Below, one piece after another: positions 1 to 6,533 of a stretch of 22,308 nt of DNA (the stretch's first letter is position 1; the number at the start of each line of letters is the position of its first letter). Made by a program: the position numbers and the translations under genes. The notes beneath the pieces were generated by a model. That model made no database searches, had not been told where the DNA came from, and saw only the letters and a program-made list of their open reading frames with translations. The DNA comes from JAIVGV01 sp035295985 (GTDB taxonomy: Bacteria; Acidobacteriota; Blastocatellia; Pyrinomonadales; Pyrinomonadaceae): NCBI GenBank assembly GCA_035295985.1, contig DATHBT010000014.1, positions 1 through 22,308 on the forward strand. Reading direction: 5' to 3'.

Positions 1-75
1 GTGAGTGCCTACCCATAAGCTCAACACCGACTGAACCGCCGCCCGTAAAAGTTTTCCCCCGCCCCGCATCTAATT

Positions 76-81
76 TATAAT
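76..81 (+). promoter_or_regulatory. Candidate -10 box (TATAAT) upstream of the serine hydrolase
   Basis: A perfect TATAAT lies in the context TTTATAATCC, about 100 nt before the first gene. The best -35 match is only TTTTCC at 52-57 (18-bp spacer), so the site is supported mainly by its -10. The same TTTATAATCC string recurs at 17053-17062 directly before another gene. In DNA this GC-rich such a match is unlikely to be frequent by chance. Confidence 0.4.
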
Positions 82-180
82 CCGCGCCGCAAGGTCTCCC
101 GCACGCTCTACCAATTCTGCCAACCCGACAGCGCGGGCCGCTCCCGCCAGACATCCGCACTCCTTGAGAAAGGCCGCCGT

Positions 181-2061
181 ATGCTCCGCTCATCCAAACT
201 GCTTTCTTTACTCGCGCCGCTCCTCCTAGTCTCCCTCTGCCTCCCCGGCGGCGTCCGCGCGCAGCGCCGTCACGCCGCGGGGTCAGTCCCGCCGGCGCAG
301 TTCGCAGACCCCGACCGCGCGAAGAAGCTGGCCGCCGCGTTCCCGGAGATCGAGAAGCTTTTCCACAACTGGGTCGAGCGGCGCAGGATGCCCGGCGCTG
401 TCCTCGGCGTCGTCATCGACGGCCAGCTCGTTTGGGTGAAGACGGCCGGCGTGCAGGACACCGCGACGAAGGCCCCGGTCACTCCCGACACGGTCTTCCG
501 CATCGCCTCGATGACGAAGAGTTTCACGGCGATGGCGATCCTGAAACTGCGCGACGAGGGCAAGCTCTCGCTCGACGACCCCGTAGAGCGTTACGTCCCC
601 GCGTTAGCTGGCCTCGCCTACCCGACGAAGGATTCCCCGACGATCACCATCCGACACCTGCTCACGCACTCCGAGGGCTTCCCGGAAGACAACCCCTGGG
701 GCGACCGCCAGCTCGCGCAGCCGGACGACGTGATGCGCGCGTGGATGCGCGCCGGCATCCCCTTCTCCACCGCGCCCGGCACGACATACGAATACTCTAA
801 CTACGGCTTCGCCATCCTCGGCCAGATCGTCGAGCGCGCCGCGCGCCAGCCTTACCACGTTTACGTCCGCGAGCAGATTTTGAAGCCGCTCGGCATGACG
901 GCTTCGACCTTCGAGGCGAAGGAGGTTCCCAAAGAACGCATCGCGCCCGGCTACCGCTGGCGCGACGAGAGGTGGGAGGACGAGGAGTTGCTCGCGCACG
1001 GCTCGTTCGGCGCGATGGGCGGCCTGTGGACTTCCGCGCGAGACCTCGCGCGCTACGTCGCCTTCCTGATGTCCGCCTTCCCCGCGCGCGACGACGCGGA
1101 GGCGGGGCCGATCAAACGCAGCAGCGCGCGCGAGATGCAGCAGGCCTGGCGCTCGCAGGGCGCTATCGCCTTCCGCACGGCGGTTGACGCGCCCCTGCAG
1201 CTCAGCTCGTCGGCCTACGGCTACGGCCTCGGCGTCTCGCAGGACTGCCGCTTCGGCCACGTCGTCGGCCACGGCGGCGGCCTGCCGGGCTACGGGTCGC
1301 TGATGCGCTGGCTGCCCGAGTACGGCGTCGGCCTCATTTCGATGGGCAACGTCACCTACGCCGGATGGGGGGGACTCTTCAACGACGCGCTCGCCGCCCT
1401 TCACCGCACGGGCGCGCTCCAACCGCGCGTCGCCCGGCCCTCGCCCGCCCTGCTCGCCATGCAGCGCGACGTGACGCAACTGGTGACGAAGTGGGACGAC
1501 GCGCTCGCGCGCCGCGTGGCGGCCGACAACCTCTTCATGGACGAGCCGGCGGAGCGCCGCGCCAAAAGCTACGCCGAGATGATGCGGAAGCACGGCTCCT
1601 GCGGCGCGCCCGAAGCGATCAAGCCCGAGAACGCCCTGCGCGGCGACTGGCGCGTCCCCTGCGAGCGCGGCTGGCTGAGCGTCGCGATCACGCTCGCGCC
1701 GACCACCACGCCGCTCGTGCAGGCCCTCTCCGTCCAGTCGGTCATGCCGCCGGACGAGGCGATGACGAAGGCGATTGACTCCCTCCTGCCCCTCTTCGGC
1801 AGCTCTGACAGGGGCGCAGTTGCGGCGCTCGCCGCTCCGGGCGCGGACGCGGAGGGGCTGAGCAAGCACCTCGCCGCAGCCGCGCCGTGGGGCGCGTGCC
1901 GCCTGCGCGACGTGCTCGGCGGCGACGGCGCGCGCGACACGACCGCGCGCTTCACCTGCGAGCGCGGCACGCTCGTCTCTTTCATCTCGCTCGACCCCGC
2001 GACGCGCAAGCTCAAGAGCCTCAGCCTGCTCCCGACCCGCGCCGAGTCGTGCGTCCCCTGA
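181..2061 (+). CDS. Secreted class C beta-lactamase-fold serine hydrolase
   Basis: This is a 626-residue protein of the beta-lactamase/PBP4*/esterase superfamily, probably acting in the periplasm or outside the cell as a peptidase, esterase or D-amino-acid hydrolase. A signal peptide spans about residues 1-28 (hydrophobic LLSLLAPLLLVSL, then GGVRAQ). The SxxK nucleophile motif is Ser110-Met-Thr-Lys113, the YxN motif is Tyr205-Ser-Asn207, and the KTG-equivalent is HGGG at 364-367. The catalytic domain ends near residue 410. A further ~210 residues hold two similar-looking segments (about 430-520 and 525-620), each with Cys residues, resembling an accessory domain duplicated in tandem. ATG start with a weak GAGAAAGG Shine-Dalgarno at 166-173. 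It stands alone and is convergent with the next gene. The substrate cannot be told from sequence; a true beta-lactamase is less likely than an esterase or peptidase. Confidence 0.9.
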   Translation: MLRSSKLLSLLAPLLLVSLCLPGGVRAQRRHAAGSVPPAQFADPDRAKKLAAAFPEIEKLFHNWVERRRMPGAVLGVVIDGQLVWVKTAGVQDTATKAPVTPDTVFRIASMTKSFTAMAILKLRDEGKLSLDDPVERYVPALAGLAYPTKDSPTITIRHLLTHSEGFPEDNPWGDRQLAQPDDVMRAWMRAGIPFSTAPGTTYEYSNYGFAILGQIVERAARQPYHVYVREQILKPLGMTASTFEAKEVPKERIAPGYRWRDERWEDEELLAHGSFGAMGGLWTSARDLARYVAFLMSAFPARDDAEAGPIKRSSAREMQQAWRSQGAIAFRTAVDAPLQLSSSAYGYGLGVSQDCRFGHVVGHGGGLPGYGSLMRWLPEYGVGLISMGNVTYAGWGGLFNDALAALHRTGALQPRVARPSPALLAMQRDVTQLVTKWDDALARRVAADNLFMDEPAERRAKSYAEMMRKHGSCGAPEAIKPENALRGDWRVPCERGWLSVAITLAPTTTPLVQALSVQSVMPPDEAMTKAIDSLLPLFGSSDRGAVAALAAPGADAEGLSKHLAAAAPWGACRLRDVLGGDGARDTTARFTCERGTLVSFISLDPATRKLKSLSLLPTRAESCVP

Positions 2062-2175
2062 ACCGCGGGCGTAGGGAAGTACCGTCTCCGCCTAGTTAAG
2101 ACTATCAGGTGCGGATAGAATGTGGCGGCGCGGCCCGTCTCACTCTCCACTCCGCCGCAGCGTCGTCTTCGATTC

Positions 2176-3219
2176 TCAACCCGCCGCGGACGGATCGGCC
2201 ACCTTCACCAGTTGCTTGCCAAGGTTCTCGCCCGCGAAGAGGCCGATGAAGGCGCGCGGCGCGTTCTCGAAGCCCTCGACGATGGATTCGGCGTACTTCA
2301 ACTTCCCTTCCGCGACCCACTGAGACAACTGCGCCAGCCCCTCGCCGAAGCGCGCGACGTAGTCGGAGACGATGAAGCCCTGCATCAGCGCGCTCTTGAT
2401 GAGCAGCAGCGGCTGCACGCGCGGCCCCGCCTCCCAACGCTCCGAGTTGTACATCGAAATCTGACCGCAGATAACGATCCTCGCGCGGCTGTTGATGAGG
2501 CCCATGACGGCGTCCGACACCGCGCCGCCGACGTTGTCGAAGTACACGTCAACGCCCGCGGGGCAGGCTTCGCGCACGGCTTGATCGAGATCGCCCGCCG
2601 TCTTGTAGTTGATAACGGCATCCGCGCCGAGTTCGCGCGTCAGGTACTCGCACTTCTCGTCCGAGCCGGCGACGCCGACGACGCGACAATTTTTGAACTT
2701 CGCGATCTGGCAGACGATTGATCCGACCGCGCCGGCCGCGCCGGAGACGACGACCGTCTCGCCCTCTCTGGGGCGTCCGATGTCGAGCAGCCCGAAGTAG
2801 GCGGTCAGCCCCGGCATGCCGAGCACGCCGAGCGCGGTCGTGACGGGCGCGAGTGAGGGATCGACTTTGCGGATCGCCACGGGGTTTCGCGGATCTGCTT
2901 TGGCCGTCTGGTAGAGCTGCCAGCCGAGCATCCCCGTAACGATGTCGCCCGGCCGAAATTCTTCGGCGCGCGACTCTACCACCTCGCCCACGACGCCGCC
3001 CGTGATCACCTCGTTCAGCGCGAACGGCTCGACGTAAGTTTTCCGGTCGTTCATGCGCCCGCGCATGTAGGGATCGACCGAGAGGTAGAGCGTGCGAACC
3101 AGCGCCTCGCCCTCGCCGGGCCGCGGCATCTCCGCGTCCGCGATCTCGAAGTTGTCGAGCGTCGGCACGCCCCTGGGGCGGCTCGCCAGCAGAATCTTCC
3201 TGTTCAACTGTTCGGGCAC
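2176..3219 (-). CDS. NADP-dependent MDR-family oxidoreductase (CurA/leukotriene B4 dehydrogenase-like)
   Basis: This is a 347-residue medium-chain reductase of the zinc-independent 12-hydroxydehydrogenase/curcumin-reductase type. Members reduce alpha,beta-unsaturated carbonyls with NADPH in the cytoplasm. Diagnostic segments are YLSVDPYMRGRM (45-56), GMPGLTAYFGL (134-144), the nucleotide-binding SGAAGAVGSIVCQIAK (159-174) and DNVGG (228-232); there is no zinc-ligand cluster. I chose the GTG at 3217-3219 because a near-perfect GGAGGTGAT Shine-Dalgarno (3226-3234) lies 6 nt before it. The TTG 36 nt upstream would put that ribosome site inside the coding sequence and add residues the family does not need. 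The gene is monocistronic: convergent with the serine hydrolase and divergent from the cyclase gene. The family call is firm; the natural substrate is unknown. Confidence 0.92.
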   Translation of the reverse strand: MPEQLNRKILLASRPRGVPTLDNFEIADAEMPRPGEGEALVRTLYLSVDPYMRGRMNDRKTYVEPFALNEVITGGVVGEVVESRAEEFRPGDIVTGMLGWQLYQTAKADPRNPVAIRKVDPSLAPVTTALGVLGMPGLTAYFGLLDIGRPREGETVVVSGAAGAVGSIVCQIAKFKNCRVVGVAGSDEKCEYLTRELGADAVINYKTAGDLDQAVREACPAGVDVYFDNVGGAVSDAVMGLINSRARIVICGQISMYNSERWEAGPRVQPLLLIKSALMQGFIVSDYVARFGEGLAQLSQWVAEGKLKYAESIVEGFENAPRAFIGLFAGENLGKQLVKVADPSAAG

Positions 3220-3225
3220 GAAGCT

Positions 3226-3234
3226 ATCACCTCC
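3226..3234 (-). promoter_or_regulatory. Strong Shine-Dalgarno that fixes the oxidoreductase GTG start
   Basis: On the minus strand this reads GGAGGTGAT, nearly full complementarity to the 16S 3' end, with a 6-nt spacer to the GTG at 3219. It argues against the longer TTG-initiated reading frame beginning at 3255. Confidence 0.75.
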
Positions 3235-3423
3235 GTCGTCTCTGTCGCGGATCAATCGTTCGAGCGACGCTCACATACCCGGCCGTCGCCCCCTAGCCGC
3301 GCGTAAACACAAAACCTGATTCTTCGTGTAAAGTACCCCGCGGCGTCTCCCGCCCACAAATCGGCTGGGGAGAACCGCGCCGCCCGGTTAAACTTCCATG
3401 TTTGATTCGGCGTTACTGAAGCC

Positions 3424-4566
3424 ATGACAGAACCGGCATACCCAGCGGCGCGCGCCGTGGCCGAGACCGTCCGCGCCACCTTCGCGCGCCACATCGACGC
3501 GGCTCGCAGCAAAGGCAAGGTCAACGGGCTGGCGTCCGCGCCCGACGCGCAGTGCATCGAGAGGGTCATCGACGCGGCCTTCTGGGCGAGCCTGCGCCGC
3601 GAGGAGGGGCACTCGCCGAAAATCTCTCTCGCCTTCCTCCCGCCCGCGCAGGCCGCGCCGCCGCTCCTCTTCGAGCGCCGACTCCCGCTCGAAGCCGGCT
3701 CGCTCGCCAAGCTCGCGCCCGCCGTCGAGCGCCCCGGCATACACCTCGGCGTCTGGTACGACGACGCCGGGATGTACGTCTGGGGCACGACGCGCAGCGT
3801 GCCGAAGTTCTGCTTCATCCTCGAAGTGGTGGAGCCGGGCCTGCTGGTGATCAAGTACCGCCGCCGGCAGGAGACGGGCAAGTACGTCAACGTAGCAGTC
3901 CTCAAGGGCGACGAGATCAAGCTGGTGAGCGAGGAAGGCTCGGGGCTGCCCGACTGCCCGGAGCTGATCACGCCGCTGCTCGGCTTCGGCGCCGGCGATC
4001 CGCGCCCCGAATCGCTGAGCGTGCTCGTGCAGTTGGCCGCTTCGATGAGGGCGCACGGCCGCGGCGGTTCACTCCTCGTCGTCCCGCAAGGCTCTGCGGC
4101 GTGGCGCGATTCGGTGGTGTGGCCCGCCAAATATCAGGTGGATCCGCCGTACGCAGAGCTGGCCGAGTTGATGGGGGCGAACGCGCGCGAGCGGGACGAG
4201 CGGCTGTGGCAGGAGGCTTTGCAGGACGCGGTCGAGGCCGTCGGCGGGCTGACGGCCGTGGACGGTGCGACGGTCATCAGCGACAGCTACGAGTTGCTCG
4301 CCTTCGGCGTGAAGATCAGGATCAGGGACGGCTCGCCGCTAGTGGAGAAGGTCGTCCTGACGGAGCCGGTCGTCGGCGGCGCGGCCGCGGTCGTCAGCCC
4401 CGTCGAACTCGGCGGCACGCGCCACCTCTCGGCCGCGCAGTTCACGCACGACCAGCGCGACACCGTGGCGCTCGTCGCCTCGCAGGACGGGCGCTTCACC
4501 GTCTTCGCCTGGTCGCCCTGCGAGCTGGCGGTTCACGCCCACCGCGTCGAGACGCTGCTGCTCTGA
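3424..4566 (+). CDS. Predicted diadenylate cyclase: N-terminal sensor region (DACNV-like) plus DisA_N/DAC domain
   Basis: This is a 380-residue cytoplasmic protein predicted to make cyclic di-AMP from two ATP. The C-terminal ~170 residues carry the DAC signatures: GGSLLVVPQG (214-223), the ATP-binding DGA motif in VDGATVISDSYELLAFGVKI (279-298), and GTRHLSAAQF (331-340) followed by VALVASQDGRFTVFAWSP (348-365). Canonical cyclases usually read RHR-x-A at the second site; here it is RHLSA. Residues 1-205 form a separate alpha/beta region with a central hydrophobic VPKFCFILEVVEPGLLVIKYR stretch, matching the position of sensor regions described N-terminal to DAC domains (DACNV class). I see no membrane segment. 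The ATG at 3424 has only a weak GAAG ribosome site, and a 9-codon open frame ends across it (ATGA overlap). The DAC assignment rests on motif recognition; activity is inferred. Confidence 0.75.
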   Translation: MTEPAYPAARAVAETVRATFARHIDAARSKGKVNGLASAPDAQCIERVIDAAFWASLRREEGHSPKISLAFLPPAQAAPPLLFERRLPLEAGSLAKLAPAVERPGIHLGVWYDDAGMYVWGTTRSVPKFCFILEVVEPGLLVIKYRRRQETGKYVNVAVLKGDEIKLVSEEGSGLPDCPELITPLLGFGAGDPRPESLSVLVQLAASMRAHGRGGSLLVVPQGSAAWRDSVVWPAKYQVDPPYAELAELMGANARERDERLWQEALQDAVEAVGGLTAVDGATVISDSYELLAFGVKIRIRDGSPLVEKVVLTEPVVGGAAAVVSPVELGGTRHLSAAQFTHDQRDTVALVASQDGRFTVFAWSPCELAVHAHRVETLLL

Positions 4567-4664
4567 CACGTCCGCCTGACACGAGCAAACGGCCCGGCCC
4601 GCCACCTCGCTTCTCCCCTCAAGATGATTCGATCATTCTTGGCGCGCCGCCCGCCGTTTGCGTC

Positions 4665-4670
4665 TATAAT
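4665..4670 (+). promoter_or_regulatory. Candidate -10 box (TATAAT) upstream of the SET-domain gene
   Basis: A perfect TATAAT lies about 55 nt before the GTG start of the SET gene, in the spacer after the cyclase gene. TTGGCG at 4639-4644 is the nearest -35-like hexamer, but the 20-bp spacer is too long to be convincing. It suggests the SET gene has its own promoter. Confidence 0.35.
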
Positions 4671-4725
4671 GGGCCACTAACAATCAACTTTAAATCGAGG
4701 CTTCGGGCAACGGGGGTTGGCGGGC

Positions 4726-5160
4726 GTGTCTGCGAACTTGGAAGTCAGGGAGAGCGGCATCTACGGGAAGGGCTGCTACGCGCTCGCGCGCTTCCCGGCG
4801 CGCAGGAAGATTGCGCTCTACGCGGGCGAGATCGTGCGTGGGCCGCGCCGCATCGAGCGGCGTCTGTGGGAGCAGGACGGCGACGTTAAAGTGATCCGGC
4901 TCGGCGACGACCTCGCCATCGACGGGGCGGTCGGCGGCGACGCCACCGCCTACATCAACCACTCCTGCGCGCCGAACGCCTTCATGCGGATCGTGCCCGG
5001 CGAGAAGGTGGCCTTCTTCGCCCTGCGCGACATCGAGCCGGGCGAAGAGATCACGATCAACTACCGCGACCCCGACCACCCGCCCGTCTGCCGCTGCGGG
5101 GCCGCCAACTGCCGCTCGCGCCCCAGAGGCCGCAAGACCTCGCCGAGAAAGCGCGCTTGA
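4726..5160 (+). CDS. Small SET-domain protein (putative protein-lysine methyltransferase)
   Basis: This is a compact SET-domain protein of 144 residues that would transfer methyl from S-adenosylmethionine to protein lysines. Visible motifs, numbered from the GTG start: GIYGKGCYA near the N-terminus (SET-I start), YINHSCAPNA (76-85, the NHxC cofactor-binding signature), GEEITINY (106-113, catalytic Tyr region), and a post-SET-like Cys cluster CRCGAANC (122-129). A basic tail (RPRGRKTSPRKRA) ends the protein. I prefer the GTG at 4726 because a GGGGG run (4712-4716) lies 9 nt before it; the in-frame TTG at 4717 is the alternative and adds three residues. The gene follows the diadenylate cyclase on the same strand after 159 nt but probably has its own promoter. 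Bacterial SET proteins are known, but their substrates are mostly undefined. Confidence 0.85.
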   Translation: MSANLEVRESGIYGKGCYALARFPARRKIALYAGEIVRGPRRIERRLWEQDGDVKVIRLGDDLAIDGAVGGDATAYINHSCAPNAFMRIVPGEKVAFFALRDIEPGEEITINYRDPDHPPVCRCGAANCRSRPRGRKTSPRKRA

Positions 5161-5256
5161 AAATCAGGGTCGCGGAAACGAGGCCGCCCGCGTCCCCGTG
5201 AACTCTAGATCGCGCGCTCCGTCTGATGAACTTTTCACTTGAGCGCCAAGAAGGCG

Positions 5257-5345
5257 CACTCACCACGGAGGCACAGAGGACACGGAGGGGGCACAGAGGA
5301 TTTCTCTGTGCTATCTCTGAGACCTCTGTGCCTCCGTGGTGAGTG
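5257..5345. repeat. Inverted-repeat element, copy 1 (perfect 23-bp arms)
   Basis: The arms 5257-5279 and 5323-5345 are perfect reverse complements (left arm begins CACTCACCACGGAGGCACAG). A second hairpin is nested inside: GCACAGAG at 5291-5298 pairs with CTCTGTGC at 5304-5311. The sequence between is built from the same GGAGG/CACAGAGG units. Two related elements lie at 9212-9324 and 10465-10559. It occupies the gap between the SET gene and the LolA-like gene and contains no transposase. Elements of this composition are scattered between genes in several environmental phyla. Confidence 0.85.
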
Positions 5346-5627
5346 GCTACCGATTCGCTCGACCAAAAATCGCCCCCGTAGCTCAGTCTCGTTACTCCGC
5401 CTCCCGGCTCATCCGCCAAAAAATTTGTGGAACTCGCGGACGGCCCCGGCTGAATACTGTGGGCAGGCGCGAACCGCCGGCCGAGAGGTCGTCCCTTAAG
5501 CCCGCCGACCGACAGTAAATCCATCTTCAACGGGACTCGTCTCTTCGAGACGCGAGGCTTCGTCTCGACAGGCCGAAGTGTGTCCGGCCGACGCCGGTAA
5601 ATAACAGCCACGGGAGGCATCACAGCA
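5346..5627. other. Non-coding leader region with competing hairpins before the envelope operon
   Basis: I find no convincing gene in these ~280 nt. CGTCTC (5538-5543) pairs with GAGACG (5547-5552) across a 3-nt loop. The same GAGACG, extended to CGAGACG (5546-5552), can instead pair with CGTCTCG (5561-5567). The two structures exclude each other, an arrangement typical of attenuators, and lie about 60 nt before the GTG of the LolA-like gene. There is no clear T-run after either, so a regulatory role is only a possibility. Confidence 0.4.
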
Positions 5628-6515
5628 GTGCGCAGACTTTCCACATCCATCACCCTGTCATTCGTCTTAACCCTCGCGGCCGTCGCCGCGACGCCTTCAA
5701 ACGACGCCGCGCGCGCCGAAGAGACGCTCAAGCAGGCGCGCAAGGCCGTCGGCGGCGAGGAGAAGCTCGGCGCAGTCCAGAGCCTGACGGCGAAGGGCAA
5801 GTACCGGCGCGTCTTCGGCGAGCGCGAGACCGCCGGCGAGCGCGAGCTGAGTTTCCAGTTCCCCGACAAGTATCTGATCGCGGACAGCTTCGCCGTCGGC
5901 GGCCTGAGCACCGCGATGACGACGAGCAAGGGCATGAACGGCGAGCAGGCGTGGCAGGGCGGGCGCGGCGGCATGATCTTCGTCGGCGGCCCCGAGATGA
6001 GCGAGGAGCAGAGGATGGCGATGTTCCGCCGCAACTTCCAGACCGAGTGGGCGCGCCTCGCACTCGGGCTTCTGCTCACCACGCAGCCCTCCTTCCCCGT
6101 CCAGTTCACCTACGCGGGCGAGGCCGAGGCGGAGGACGGACGCGCCGACGTGCTCGACGCCGCCGGCCCCGAAAAGTTCGCCGCGCGCCTCTTCCTCGAC
6201 AAGCAGACGCACCTGCCGCTGATGCTCACCTACAAGATCACGGCGCGCAGGATCGCGGGCGGGCCGCTCAGCATCCGCAACGGCATGTCGAAGGAAGAGA
6301 TCGACAAGATGATCAAGGAGCAGCAGGAGAAGGCCGGCCCGCCGCAGGAGGTCGAGCACCAGATTCGCTTCTCCGACTTCAGGAAGGTCGGCGGCCTCAC
6401 GCTCCCGCACCGCATCACGCACACCTCGGACGCGGGCGACATGACCGAGGAGTGGGAGATCACGAAGTACGAGATCAACCCGCAGCTCAAGCCCGACACT
6501 TTCAAGAAGCCCTAA
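5628..6515 (+). CDS. Secreted LolA/LolB-like protein (outer-membrane lipoprotein-sorting-like fold)
   Basis: This is a 295-residue exported protein. A signal peptide covers about residues 1-22 (basic MRR, hydrophobic core, then AAVAA). The mature part begins with a helix (AEETLKQARKAVGGEEKLGAVQSLTAKGKYRR) and continues as alternating beta-strand segments, with the YKI..RFSDFRKVGGLTLPHRIT pattern and a final EWEITKYEINPQLKPDTFKKP. These are typical of LolA-like proteins found beside outer-membrane receptors. It starts at a GTG with GGGAGG (5612-5617) 10 nt upstream. The receptor gene follows after only 18 nt with its own strong Shine-Dalgarno, so the two are almost certainly cotranscribed. A periplasmic carrier or assembly role for the receptor is inferred. 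A lysine-rich KEEIDKMIKEQQEK loop (about 225-240) is unusual. Confidence 0.7.
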   Translation: MRRLSTSITLSFVLTLAAVAATPSNDAARAEETLKQARKAVGGEEKLGAVQSLTAKGKYRRVFGERETAGERELSFQFPDKYLIADSFAVGGLSTAMTTSKGMNGEQAWQGGRGGMIFVGGPEMSEEQRMAMFRRNFQTEWARLALGLLLTTQPSFPVQFTYAGEAEAEDGRADVLDAAGPEKFAARLFLDKQTHLPLMLTYKITARRIAGGPLSIRNGMSKEEIDKMIKEQQEKAGPPQEVEHQIRFSDFRKVGGLTLPHRITHTSDAGDMTEEWEITKYEINPQLKPDTFKKP

Positions 6516-6533
6516 CCGACGGAGGTGTGAGCG

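Noticed and set aside
604..1869. A 421-codon minus-strand frame opposite the serine hydrolase
   Set aside because: Shadow frame; the plus-strand frame has signal peptide, SxxK, YxN and HGGG motifs.
3552..4889. A 445-codon plus-strand frame overlapping the cyclase and SET genes
   Set aside because: Composition is extremely Arg/Ala/Gly-rich, it crosses two good genes in another frame, and it shows no recognisable fold.
5360..5470. Minus-strand stretch reading LADEPGGGVTRLSYGGDFW, coding-like in appearance
   Set aside because: It is short, runs into the repeat element, and has no start signal or recognised family; not enough to call a relic.
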